A stretch of DNA of 64,000 nucleotides. Source: Dactylonectria macrodidyma. Taxonomy: Eukaryota; Ascomycota; Sordariomycetes; Hypocreales; Nectriaceae. Of this stretch, positions 1-10,968 are shown in pieces. The stretch is from NCBI GenBank assembly GCA_020744425.1, contig JAGMUV010000007.1, forward strand, positions 2,356,001 to 2,420,000. Reading direction: 5' to 3'. The position numbers and the translations under genes are program-made. The notes below the pieces were generated by a model, which was given only the letters and a program-made list of their open reading frames with translations, searched no databases and was not told the DNA's origin. The stretch's first letter is position 1, and each line of letters starts with the position of its first letter.

Positions 1-2720
1 AATCCTACGTTCGAAGACGAGCCCGCACCGCTGGCTGGCGTTGAAGAGGCACCGCCAAAGATGGGAGCAGAAGGGGTGCTTGATGCAGCTCCAAAGCTGA
101 ATATGGGGGCCGCCGAAGCCGCGCCGGCGTCTCCGCCGTTGAACGCCCTCTTGACTGGGGAAGGGCCATCCTGCTTCATTGGGCTCCCTTCAAACGCAGG
201 AGCAGACGATGAGGGTGACATTGGCACGCCGAAGAGAGGCTTGGATGCAGGCTCCGAAGCTCCGTTAGGCTTACTGGTAGCAGCTGAACCTCCGGCAAAA
301 CTGAAGATTGGAGCAGCAGAAGAATCAGTCTTGGGGGTAGAAGCTTCGGTAGAGCCAGCGGCGCCAAACAAGGGCTTAGTCGCTGGAGCTGATGAAGCAC
401 CTCCAAATATGTTGCTTGTGGTTGGGGTCGCGGTGCTGGTCGGCTTAGCCCCAAACAGAGAACCTGTGGCCGTGGAACCGGTGCCAGTTGGCTTGGCTCC
501 GAAAAGGGAGCCAGTAGCTGCGGCATCAGTGCTGTTGGGGGTAGCGCTGGAACCGCCGAACAAAGAGCTAGCACTGGGAGCACCGACGGGCTTCGCGGCC
601 TCGGCAGGCTTCGCTCCGAAGAGCGAAGAAGATTGCAGCACAGGAGCCGTAGGGGTAGATGCGGCCTCTGTTGGCTTGCTGATGGAGCCAAACAGGTTGG
701 CGGCGGGCGTCGCCGACTTGTCATCTGATTTGGGAGCTCCGAACAAATTAGAGATAGGCTTGGCAGGCTCGGCCGGCTTGGGGGCATCCGCCGCGGGCTT
801 CGGCTGGAAGAGGGAGGACCCGACACTAGATTGTGTGGCCGGAGCCTTGGCCTCGAACAAGGACTTCTTCGGGGCTTCGTCATTTTCCTTATCAGATTCG
901 CCTCCAGACTTGTCTTTGTCCGTGATAGCCTCCAAAGATACCTTCTCAGCAGCTTTCGGTGCTCCAAAAATGCTGGAGGTAGTAGGAGGCTTAGAACCAA
1001 ACACGGAGCTGGATGATGCGGGTGTGCCATTGCCGAATAGGGAGGCGGGCTGAGTTGAGGAAGCCGTAGGCGCAAACTTGATCGGCGTGGTGCTTGGGTT
1101 CCAGGTCTGGTCGACGGGTTTAGGGACTGCCTTTTCAGAGGGAGCTGCTTCAGGCTCAGGCCTATCGTCTAACCGCACTGGCTGACCCTCACTATTCTTG
1201 GTTACACGATCAAACAGACTTCGACCAGGTGTGCTCTCCCTGGTTCCAGGAGCACTGGACTCGCCAGCCACAGGAGCGCTGGTGGGAGCGGGCTTGTTGC
1301 CAAAGAGGGTCGACCCGATCTGAGACGCCGTGTCAGCGCCACTGGCGGCCGCGCTTGGCTCATCACTCTGTCCAGTCTCCTGGCTCTGCTCGGCGTCGGA
1401 GTCGGTCTCGCTCTCTGCATCAGCATCCACACCACTGTTCTTGGCTGAGCTGGCATCGGAGAGGTATCCGAAAATGTTGCCGCTGCCCTGGGCAGTACCG
1501 GGCTGGAGATGTTGGAAGACGGAACGGGCCAGACCACTGCCGCCGCCGTTGGTCTTATTCGGGGCAAAAGGGTTCGGCTTAGCGGCTGGGGTGGTGTCCG
1601 CAGTCTTGGAAGCAGCCTTCACCGGGGAACCAGCAGGCGTAGACGACTTGTTCGCAATCTTTTCAAAGAGAGACTTCGCCGCTGAAGGAGTAGACTTTTG
1701 CATCTTGGAAGGCTGGCTTTCAACCTCCTCGCTGACTGATGCCTTCCTCTTGTTCTTGTTGTTGAGCGCGGGCGTGGAAGTGGGGCCTGATTGCTCCTCC
1801 TCGTCCATTTCCGCAGCTCGTCGCTTGTTTTTGGTAGCGGCCAGGCTGGCATCCTTTGATAGGTCTTCATCAGCCTTGCGTTTCTTTGATGAAGTGGCCT
1901 TTGTTGGAGTTGGTGCGGCATCCTCCTCCTCCTCAGGGTCAGGTAGACCGTGCTCTCGTCGCCATCTCTTGAGGACGTCTTTGGAGGGCTTGACGTTATG
2001 GAATTCGTATAGGCCGTATCGCAAAAGAATAAGACTTCGACTCTTTTCAAACTCCTTCGCGAAGTTGATGATGTTCAGCTTCCAATCCTTTTCGAGGAAT
2101 ATCTCGTTGGCAGCATACTTGAGCCGTCGAAGATCGAGGATGCAGAAGAACTGTCTTCGCTGCTCGTCGTCGAAGCCATGGGGGCACAGGTGCGCAAGGT
2201 ACTGATCGGCGTAGATGGAACCTTTGGCGTTCCAATCCTTAGGGACTTTCCTGGCCAGAACTTCACCAGACAGCTCAGGATCAGGGTCCTCAATTCGCAG
2301 AGGGAACAATTCCTTTGATGTGACCTTTGTTGCCATTCCTCGAGGGGTAGGATGGGCAGTAGACTCTCGGAATGTGCGGTTCGGCTCGGGGGTGGCTCCG
2401 GGAGCGAAGACCTTTTTCATGGTGCTTTGAGGCAAACTTGGGGAGAAGAAAGTGTTGTTTGGACTGTCGCTGATTGTGGACGCCCTGAAGATATTGCGAG
2501 CGGTAGCGATCGAGCTCTTGGTAAGGCTACTGGATGGAACCTCATCGCGGGTCGTTAAAAGCCTTCGTGATGGCGCACTCTGAGGAGTGCCGAGGCGCTT
2601 GTTTGTGAAAGGAGAGGAGACGTAGGCGCGCTTCGCGAAAGGAAGAGGAGGACGCGGACGGGGCGTGCTCCTGACCGACTCAACGAGCTCACTGTCGCCT
2701 GGGATGGAAAAGGTAACCAT
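1..2720 (-). CDS. FG-repeat nucleoporin, partial (C-terminus beyond window)
   Basis: The frame is open without a stop from an ATG at 2720 to the left edge, giving 906 codons and no visible intron. The first ~110 residues are basic and Ser/Pro-rich. A folded, charged block follows at about residues 130-260, beginning near KDWNAKGSIYADQYL and ending near KRWRREHGLPDPEE. Next come Lys-rich stretches (KKRKAD, KNKRRA, NKNKRKA) that look like nuclear localisation signals. From about residue 380 there are many spaced FG units of the SLFG, NIFG, SVFG and IFSFG types in Ser/Ala/Thr/Pro/Lys-rich linkers. This is the composition of a nuclear pore FG nucleoporin, which forms the permeability barrier and binds karyopherins. 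The exact family member (Nup1/Nup60/Nup153-like or Nup2-like) cannot be fixed because the C-terminus, where Nup2 carries its Ran-binding domain, is missing. Confidence 0.85.
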   Translation of the reverse strand, partial: MVTFSIPGDSELVESVRSTPRPRPPLPFAKRAYVSSPFTNKRLGTPQSAPSRRLLTTRDEVPSSSLTKSSIATARNIFRASTISDSPNNTFFSPSLPQSTMKKVFAPGATPEPNRTFRESTAHPTPRGMATKVTSKELFPLRIEDPDPELSGEVLARKVPKDWNAKGSIYADQYLAHLCPHGFDDEQRRQFFCILDLRRLKYAANEIFLEKDWKLNIINFAKEFEKSRSLILLRYGLYEFHNVKPSKDVLKRWRREHGLPDPEEEEDAAPTPTKATSSKKRKADEDLSKDASLAATKNKRRAAEMDEEEQSGPTSTPALNNKNKRKASVSEEVESQPSKMQKSTPSAAKSLFEKIANKSSTPAGSPVKAASKTADTTPAAKPNPFAPNKTNGGGSGLARSVFQHLQPGTAQGSGNIFGYLSDASSAKNSGVDADAESETDSDAEQSQETGQSDEPSAAASGADTASQIGSTLFGNKPAPTSAPVAGESSAPGTRESTPGRSLFDRVTKNSEGQPVRLDDRPEPEAAPSEKAVPKPVDQTWNPSTTPIKFAPTASSTQPASLFGNGTPASSSSVFGSKPPTTSSIFGAPKAAEKVSLEAITDKDKSGGESDKENDEAPKKSLFEAKAPATQSSVGSSLFQPKPAADAPKPAEPAKPISNLFGAPKSDDKSATPAANLFGSISKPTEAASTPTAPVLQSSSLFGAKPAEAAKPVGAPSASSLFGGSSATPNSTDAAATGSLFGAKPTGTGSTATGSLFGAKPTSTATPTTSNIFGGASSAPATKPLFGAAGSTEASTPKTDSSAAPIFSFAGGSAATSKPNGASEPASKPLFGVPMSPSSSAPAFEGSPMKQDGPSPVKRAFNGGDAGAASAAPIFSFGAASSTPSAPIFGGASSTPASGAGSSSNVG

Positions 2721-3793
2721 ATTGAACAGTTGTCGATGGTGGGTATGAAATGGAGAGAGATAAAGTTGGAAGGAGATGAGGGTGAAGACCCAAGGTCGAG
2801 GGCGCGTCAAAGGGTTTTAACGCCTTGTGTGTGCGATTCGCAAGCAGAAAAGGGGAGTAAGAAGGTTAGGCAGCCACGAGTAACGGAGCTGGGCAATCGA
2901 ATCGAAGTATTCAGAACGTCGGACGATGATGGGCGATGCGGCGGAGATGGCAGCGCAGTCGCATCAAGGCCGGGTCGCCCTAGGAAACGACACGAAAATG
3001 CGAGTAGGATGTTTTGGTGTGGGAGCGGGCGCACTGGCTGATGGGCGGCTGATGACCCTTTCAAAAAAAAAAAGAAGTGGGTCCTCTTTTGCAGCAGCTG
3101 AAAGACCTTTCAGGTCCTCAGGCACCAAGCCCCCAATTCACGGATGAGGCAGGCTAGCTTAACTTGGCCGCCTCCACTGCTCTAGACAAAGGTGCAGATC
3201 CCGTGACATGGGGTCGCGCCATGGTGTGCCCAGTCCTGGCCCAACACCATCCAGAGGCACAGGTTCTGTACGGGGATCAATCGCCAAATGCACTTACAGT
3301 GTCTGCAAGCCATTACGCCGGGCCAATCATATTGTCATCTCAGCTGACGGCGACGTGGCATGAACCTTGCCATGCGGCAGAGCGCTTCCATGGTGTCATT
3401 GTACCAAAGTCATCCGCCATGAGCTCACGCATTCCCTCCTACACAAGTCGGTCTGAGGAACCCAGAGATATGCTAGTACATTTATTGAGAGCCTACTACC
3501 AATCAAATATTTCAATTTGCTTCTGTCCCTGTCGTCCAGTTCCAAGTTAAAAATGAGCGTGGGCTCCCCCCCTAGAGAAAGAAACGATGATCCAAGCCGG
3601 GTGGCACATTGCCTTTTGTTTGGTTTAGGTCGACTGCAGTTGTCCGTAGAGGATCAATCGCTAATTCGCTAGGCCAGGCGAGGAGAAAGACAGAGGAAAT
3701 AATACAGAGATAACAAGAGGGGGAGCAGCGGACAAAGACATCAATTTCCGGAACCCCATATCCCCAGCCAAACCGTGGTAGAGTGCGCCATGC
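2721..3793. other. intergenic, nucleoporin leader and NBR1 3' flank
   Basis: No gene is supported here. The left part must hold the promoter and 5' leader of the nucleoporin, and the right part the 3' untranslated region of the NBR1-like gene. A short A run lies near 3062-3073. Small open frames lack splice or homology support. Confidence 0.6.
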
Positions 3794-6700
3794 TTATTTG
3801 GCAACAATCTTCTTCTTTTGGGCCTCGAGGTACTCCTCGTCGGAAGCATCGAGAATGTCGTATTCCTCGTCCGTCATGAAGCCGTCCTCGGAGAGATCCC
3901 AGTCCTCATCAACAGACTCCTTCGCCTCGCCCAGCTCAGCATCAGGGGCGGGGGCGGGCTGGGTAGCCTCGTGGATGCTGGCCACAGGAGACTCCTTCTC
4001 AAGCTTGGGGAAGATCATCTGGCTGGAGGCCTGGCTGTCATCGACCTCGGTCTTGACATCCTCCTCGGGGGCCTCGGGCTTCACCTCCTCAGTGGCGGTC
4101 TCAGGCTCGATCTTGGGTTCGACCTTGGGCTCAGGCTTGTGTTCAGACTTGACTGTTCGGACACTGACGTCGCACCAGAGCCGGTGGCCAAACTTATCGC
4201 CCGAGGGGGAAGTAAGGCGCCAGTAGGACACAAGCTTGCCGGCACGGCTGGGAGTGCGGAGAAGCACAGTGAAGGGGAACTCCTGGCCGGGGGCCAGAGT
4301 GTTGTAGCAAACGGTCGACTCGGAGGCGGAAACAAGCTCAGAGATGCGAGCAGGATGGTTGGAGTCAACATGGCCCATGTAGTCACCACCAACAAACTTG
4401 ACTGAGCAGCCGGCGGGCCAAGCTGTCGTGCCTTCATTGCGGAGAATCCAGGTCTGCTCAAAGACATGATTGGGAGGGAGGATGGTGCCATCAACGATAG
4501 TGTCGCTTACGAAAACGGCGCTCAGGGGTGTGGGAGTCGCCTTCTCCTTCTTAGGTTCAACCTTGGCAGAAGCAGGTTCGGAGGGCTTCATATCTACAAT
4601 GGTCTGAACTGGATTGATCGTGTTGCCGCTAACAGGGGCCACAGTCTCGGTCGCCTTGGAGTTGGTGGCCTTGCGGTCTCCCATAGAGGGCATTCTCTGG
4701 CCATCCTGATGCTCGCCCGTAGTGGTCACACTCACGTGGCGAACGGGAGTCTTGAACATGATCATGGGGTGAGTCTTGTTGTGGGTGTTACGAGGGTTGG
4801 CCTCGCAGTTGGCGCAGAAGTCCGTGTCGTTGCACACGGCGCACTTGTAGCGAATGCCGCGAATGTACGCAGGGTATGCCTCATTGTTGCAGAGGGGACC
4901 ATCGCAGCAAATGCCAACATGAACGGGGTTGGCAGACCGGGCACGGATGTCAACGAGCTGGTCGTAGATGGGGATGAACCGATGGCTCGGGTGAGACAGC
5001 TTGCTGGTCTTAATGCAGTTGGCGCAGTAGTCCCAATCGGGGCAGTCAAGGCACTTGTGGCGAACACCAGCGATGTACTAGAGAGAGTTAGACGTGTTGA
5101 ATATGGTGGGGGTGAATAAGTACCTTGTCGCAGCCATCGCAGATGGCATGGTGCATCTGGTTGCGGCCAGGTGCCATCTTGACCTTGATGTGCTGAGGCA
5201 TCTCGGTACCCTTGACAGCAGGCGCGAAGCCATGCTGGGGATGATGGCCATGAGCGTTTTTGTTGAAGCAAGGCTGGCACAGATCATAGTCCTCGCAGGT
5301 GTTGCAGTGGAGGAATTCATACTCGGGTAGTTCTGGGTACTCGTTAGTTTGGGTCTATAGCCAACCAGGGTGCTTTTGGCAACATACCTTGAACACAACA
5401 GTTGCAAGTACGCATGATACCCAGGGAGGCCCATCGAGCGATCAAAGGCTCGAATGTGGGCTTGGGAATCGAAGGAACCTCGTCGGTGGGCTCGATCTTG
5501 CACTCGACCTTAGGCTCACTCTTGGTTTCGATCTTCGTCTCGACCTTCACGATTGGCTTGAGCTCCTTCTTGAGCTTGGGCGCAATAGTCTCAGTGGTAC
5601 TCTGAATCAGTCGACCCTCAACAGTTGTGCGCTTGATCAACCAGTGATCATGGCCGTGGCAGGTGATGCCTCGCTCGATGCAGCTCTGGCATAGGTCAAA
5701 GTCCCCGTCATCACAAGTGGAGCAGTGGTAGTGGACGTCGGGGATGGTCTTCTCGCAGCTGTTGCAGCAAATGGCGAAGGCAGTCCGGCTGGCGGCATCA
5801 GCGGCATCTTCGCGAGCAGCGCAGTTGAGAGCGCAGGAGGCGGCGGCAGGGGGATTGGGTACTCCGGCCCAAATGTTGTGCTGAGGATCAGTAGGCCTGT
5901 GGCAACCGGAGGCGACGAGCTGCGCACGGCGCGCGCGATCTTCAGCCTGTGTGGTAGCCAAACGGCTGGCAAGACCAGATTGCTGCTCCATCAAGCTGGC
6001 CAACCGGCTCTCGAAATCGCGACGAGCGTCTGGGCGATCTCCAATGAGTCTAGCAGCGTCGCTCAGCAGATTCAAGTTGTAAGTCCTTGAGAGTGGGTTG
6101 GTGCGGAAAGGCAGGGTGGTTTCTGAGAGGGTAGCTTCCGAAAGCGATGCAGTGGCTGATGGGCTGGGGTCGGCAGCATCAGCAGTGGGCGTCGGGGCAG
6201 GGCTGATGTTGACCAGGCTGTCTAGAGGACTCTGCTGGGGGATGTCCTGGGGGGGTTCCTGGGGAGTCTCCTCGGGGAGGTCCTGAGTGGTCTCCTCGGC
6301 GACCTCCTTGGGGTTTTCAGCGGTCGGGGCAGAAACAGCGGCTTCAGGCTCGTCTTCAATAGTGACGGCCTTGGGGGACGTCTTCAGGAGTTGTCCTTGG
6401 ACGGTGACGCGGATCTTGAGCTTCGACTTGGCCTTGGCTGCACGGTAGAGCTGCTTGTAAATGGGGATATTTTCGGGCGCGAGGTGAACGTAGGCACCAG
6501 CAGAGTCAGAGTACCGCTCAAAGAGGACATCGGCTTCAGCGGGTAGGTGGAGGAAGGTTCGAATCTACTTAAAAGTCAATAACACGGCCGAGGGACAAGG
6601 TTTCGCGAGTTGGTTACGCAAGCAGGAGCTGGGGCGGCGGGGAGGAACGAAAAGAACCCAGAAAGAACCGGAGAGGGGGGCTAGCGGAATTGGCGGCTGG

Positions 6701-6844
6701 GGAGTTTGATTCACATACATTGCCTTCGAGGGTCTTGGGGACCATATCCCGAAGCGGCATCTTGGTGCGGCGTGTGACGCCGTCAAACTGGACCTTGACG
6801 GTAATCATGTTGTCAAGGCTGGTGGAGGGCGTTCCGGAAGCCAT
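3794..6844 (-). CDS. NBR1-type selective autophagy receptor (PB1, four ZZ fingers, FW domain)
   Basis: Four exons are inferred: 6844-6719, 6564-5388, 5332-5124 and 5077-3794 (introns 154, 55 and 46 bp, GT-AG, CTAAC branch sites visible in the last two), giving 931 aa. Domains in order: N-terminal PB1-like segment (about 11-90) interrupted by intron 1; low-complexity acidic/Pro linker; ZZ zinc fingers at about 306-355, 428-470, 490-540 and 563-615, each with paired CxxC and terminal His ligands; and an Ig-like FW (four-tryptophan/NBR1) domain at about 689-812 containing FEQTWILRN and SYWRLTSPSG. The acidic C-tail has an aromatic-x-x-Leu motif (YDIL, about 910-913) preceded by DEE, as expected of an Atg8-binding LIR. 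NBR1 proteins carry cargo to the autophagosome or vacuole. I see no UBA domain, as in other fungal members. The start is the first ATG of the PB1 exon. Confidence 0.92.
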
Positions 6845-8231
6845 GGTGGCACTGAAGAAGGTGACGGTTAGCGGGCAATTCGAATAAGTTGAAATTGATG
6901 GCCCAGACTCAACCTCGCGATGGCGAAGATGATGAGAATGAGGAGCGAGGAGCCAGGAATGACGATGATGATGGTGGAGCCTTACCTGCCTACTTGGGGC
7001 GGTGACGAAGTGCTGTTATCGGGGCAAAGATAAGGAATCGGCGGTGCAGGACGGCCGTCGCCCGTTGTAATGATGGAGGCCAGGAGGATATTCCAGCGAA
7101 ATGATGGGGAGAATTAAAAGTGAAGTGGGAAGTGGAAGATGATGAAGTTGAAGGGAGGTCGAATGATGATGGAGGTGGGAGAGGAAGGAGGGTGGGAGGA
7201 TGGTGGTGGGAGGAGAAGAAGTAGACGTCGACCGACAGCTCTGACAATCGGCTGCCCAGGTGCTGCGGCGAGAAGGCCAAAAGGCAGGTGCCCTGGGCGT
7301 TAGGTTTTGGCTGCTAGGAGCCGGAGCGGTATCTCAGGCGGGCTGCGGGTACTAGGCGAGGTACCTGGTTGGCGACTAAGTGTCCGGGTACCAGCTGACG
7401 GAGAACCTGGCTGCCTTCGGCACTGGGTCACTCACTGGCTGGGCTTACCAGCTACTGGCTGCTGGCCCGCCCGCCTAGGCCACTGAACTGACTGGCTAAG
7501 GACCGAGCGAGACCATCCAGAATAAGTGCAGTACAGTATTAGAACCAACTGATTCTGAGGGCCCACTGGGCGCCAGCGGGCGTGATGAGGACAACAGCGG
7601 CGATCCAGGTACCTATCCGTCCGCACTGTAAGATGGGACAAGCGCTGTAGCACAGGGGGTCTCCGCATGCCGCAAGGCCCGTATTCTTTTGGGTACGTAC
7701 CATACCTAGGTATCCTGTTGGCCCAGAATGGGTCGCTTCAGAGGCCCCCGCACCGAGCATGCAATCCTAGGTCATGATAGGCTTGACCGATGCCCGTGTG
7801 GCGTCAAGCGAATTAGGCTTGGCCTCGACGCCGCTGTAACGTGCTTTTGGTCCGCTCGCCTCACCCCCTCTGCCTGGGGACACGCTGTCAGATGACTGAC
7901 TGGGGTTTATGCCAAGATGTGCAGATGTCCAAAGTGCAAAAGCAGTCACGCGTACGGACTACCGTTTCTGAGAACCGCCGTTTCAGAGACGCCTGGTCTG
8001 TCCCAACGGAGAAGCTGGAGGGCATGACAAACACCAAGCCACGTACCATGTACTGAGTCGCCGAGCTTCTTCGGTCTCCTCGCACTCGGATACAATGGAC
8101 TCGCGGATTTACTAGAGTTGTCCCTCCGTTCTTGATAACAAGGTGGCCCAGGATGACAAAGTCCCTGCTGCCCGTCAAGCATTGCTGTTGAAGCCCTGGA
8201 TCTTGGTGGCCATCTCAAATGTGCTACCCAG
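6845..8231. other. intergenic, NBR1 upstream region
   Basis: No gene is supported. The first ~500 bases hold the leader and promoter of the NBR1-like gene and are purine-rich (GGAGG/GATGA tracts). GGTACC palindromes lie at 7360, 7387 and 7609. The rest is the 3' flank of the transcription-factor-like gene; short overlapping open frames on both strands show no protein character. Confidence 0.5.
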
Positions 8232-9782
8232 CTAAGGAATATTCAACCTTGCCTTTTCAAACGCCACTCTGCCTTTGTCATCATTCGCCGAGTCCACCCA
8301 AATCATTGATTTCAACGCCTTTCGTGCTTCCTCCCATGACAGCAAAGGGACTAGCCTGACAACCTCGCTGAACCAACTTGCATGGCGCCCTCCGGCATCG
8401 CCGGAGAATGAAGTATGCAATACCATGAGGAGCCAAAAAAGCACCCGAGGCGGTACATAGAGAGAAGATTCGTGCAGTTTCAGCAACGCACTGCTGAGTG
8501 ATTCCTCTATGTGGCGTTCGCCTAACCTGAAACACTGCCACTGCAGGAACATGGCTCTGGTGAAGGTTATCATGCCGACCCGGAGAGCATCATTCAAGGG
8601 ACAATCCTCGAAACACATGTGAAGAAGTCGGTACATGACCGATACCATGATTTCGCTAAACGTTGTCTGAGTGAGCTTATGCCCCGTCAGTCTGGCCAGG
8701 TTACAAATATTGGAATATCGTTGCAAGTCTTTCCAAACATTGAGGAGCCTCCAGTCGAGAAATTCGATGACGGAAATAATTGGATCCTCGAAAGCAAGAC
8801 TCGGAGGTCGCTTCGTTGTGTTGTCATCAAGGTAGCAATCCCAAGATATGATATCACGGAAGAATGCTGGGCGACGTCCGAATGTTAGAGCAATGCCAAG
8901 ATCAACCCTAAATAAAAGCGGAATTAGACTTGATAGCCAATCAATAATCGAAACTCAGTAGTAAAGTAAGTACCTGCAGATTTTGCCTGGTAGTTCATGG
9001 GTTGATGTCTTGAGTGCACCGAAGCCACCTCGTAGATCCACCATCCTTTGGAGACCTTGCATATGGTTCTCCACACCTGCTCGATCGCCAAAGACTTGTG
9101 CCGCCAAGGCCAGGGTCACGACGGTCATGATAGTTTGGTCAGATATGGCAAGAGGATCGCCAGGGACAGATATCCTCTCTTGGAGCAACCTCAGCGTCTT
9201 AAGAAGGTGCATTTGCGTCGAGAGGCTGCGGTCACGACCAAGGCTCTCGTCCAACCAGGCTTCGCTGGAAAACAGCATGGAATGGAGGTAAACGGGATCG
9301 CTCATGAGGGATCCAACCCAGCCACTGTCCTCTGCCTCCACTTCAAGACATAATCCGGGTGGATACATCCTGTCCTGGACGACTGTTAAAACTAAAGATG
9401 GCAGCCCTCAATCAGTATACGGGTTCATGGTCGACGGGGCACACAAGTAGCGTTTGGGGTCAGGCGAACATCTCAAAATGGCCTGAAGCATATATGGCTT
9501 CATGACCTCGGGAAACTGGACCCAGGCGAATTCAGAGCCAACGCGCTTCGGATATGGAATTTGACAGCCACCGGGAGCCTCCTGCGGGTTGGGCTGGGGC
9601 TGCTCGTCTGCGCCATGGTTCATCCACGATGGGAGTGGGCGGTGACCCTTGCGACGTCCCCTCCTGCGGGTGACATGGCTTCTCACAAGACGCTGATGAT
9701 CTTGGCTACGTCTCTGCAACGGCGTACTGACGATAAACTCGAATCCTTCAGGCTTGGAGCCTGCAAGATTCTTCGCTACCAT
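8232..9782 (-). CDS. fungal-specific transcription-factor-like protein (Fungal_trans_2 / DUF3468 type), no zinc cluster
   Basis: Three exons are inferred: 9782-9421, 9369-8974 and 8907-8232 (introns 51 and 66 bp, GT-AG), giving 477 aa. The N-terminus has the arrangement typical of this family: FEFIVSTPL, then QDHQRLVRSHVTRRRGRRK, then a Pro/Gln linker. A mostly alpha-helical body follows, with motifs such as MTVVTLALAAQVFGD, MVDLRGGFGAL and VMYRLLHMC that resemble the C-terminal regulatory region of Zn2Cys6 regulators. No CX2CX6C cluster is visible, so DNA binding is unproven and the role is unknown. The intron 1 acceptor was chosen because only this AG restores phase. It is divergent from the dehydrogenase gene, 1.2 kb away. 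Confidence 0.78.
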
Positions 9783-10968
9783 CGTCCTCTCAGGCTATGG
9801 AGGGCGGATCTCCGCGGCGGTGGAACGGCGGGTTTTCGGTGTGTATCGTGTGCGTACTGCCAGGTTTGACTGTGCAGTTATGCGTTGACTCCTTGACCGA
9901 TGCCACAAAAGAAGAAAACCTCTGGAATATTAAGGCAATAGACAGCGAAGATGGTAAACTTAAGGCCCCAGCATTCAGAGCCATAGCCATGAAGTTTGAA
10001 CTAAGTGGCAAGTGGATCAGGTGGAGGAGAGAAGTGTGGAGTAAGAGATCGACAGGCGACAAGAAGACCGGGCGCCCTAGGGCCTCAGAAGTCATTCGCC
10101 TCTCCTCGGATTTGCATGCACTTTGGATTCATTAGGGTATGCCTCGAATTGCCCAGCCTGTCAATTTACATTGTATGAAGACGTTATCATGCGCCTAGTG
10201 CGTACCATTGCGATTTCAGAATGTGGCCCCGATATCGCCAGCATCGATAACGAACCAAGTTTAGAATCAAAGTAGGAAGTCCAGTCGCCAAAACTCATGT
10301 TGCTGCCAAACAGCCCAACAGCCAACCAGGGAGCACAACAACCTACCCATAGAGACCAAGCCGCTTAGACCACAACTTCTCCAGATCATCAATGTTAGAT
10401 AGAGGGCGACGGTACCTGGCCAGAGGCAGCTACAGGTGCTTCCCTGCTAGCTCAGATTCCTCATCCAATCATGATGCCCATTAAATCTTGCCAAGCCTTT
10501 TTCATTTTCCACTTTAGGAATAGCGGTTCAATACTGTCCTCTTACTGGTCCGGAACACAACCCCACATTTCCGCCACCAGAGTTGAATGTGAGTGCCAGC
10601 ATCTAGAATTACCATGCTCGGTGACGTGCTTCCATCGGTAGGTAATAACACAAGATATTGCCGAGTCTCCCGTTCCATATCACCCTGTTAGCGAGTAAGT
10701 TATAATCTATTCCTAGAACGGTTTGTGAGCTTGGCTTGGCATCGGAATCATGGCATAATCGTGTCCGCAATGTCCGCACGACAGCCCTATAAAGGGCACA
10801 CGTTGAGCCAATATAAGGAACCAGAGGAAAAGAAATATCAGCAAAGAGAAAGAGGAATTCACGAGCAACTTCAAAGCCCTTAAGTGGTTCTCATTCCCGA
10901 AATCTTCTTCTTCATTTTCCCTCCCAGCCTCACTCAGCCCACCGCAACGGTAGCAACACACAGCAAAG
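9783..10968. other. divergent intergenic region
   Basis: This lies between two divergently transcribed genes. No further gene is supported. It contains one GGTACC (10411) and, near the right end, the putative core promoter of the dehydrogenase gene. Confidence 0.5.
10808..10817 (+). promoter_or_regulatory. CCAAT/TATA-like box upstream of dehydrogenase
   Basis: A CCAAT pentamer (10808-10812) runs directly into TATAAG (10812-10817), about 150 bp before the dehydrogenase ATG. The position suits a fungal core promoter, but no transcription start can be read from sequence. Confidence 0.3.

Noticed and set aside
61..1053. 330-codon plus-strand frame
   Set aside because: Antisense shadow of the FG nucleoporin; the minus strand carries clear FG repeats and a continuous coding frame.
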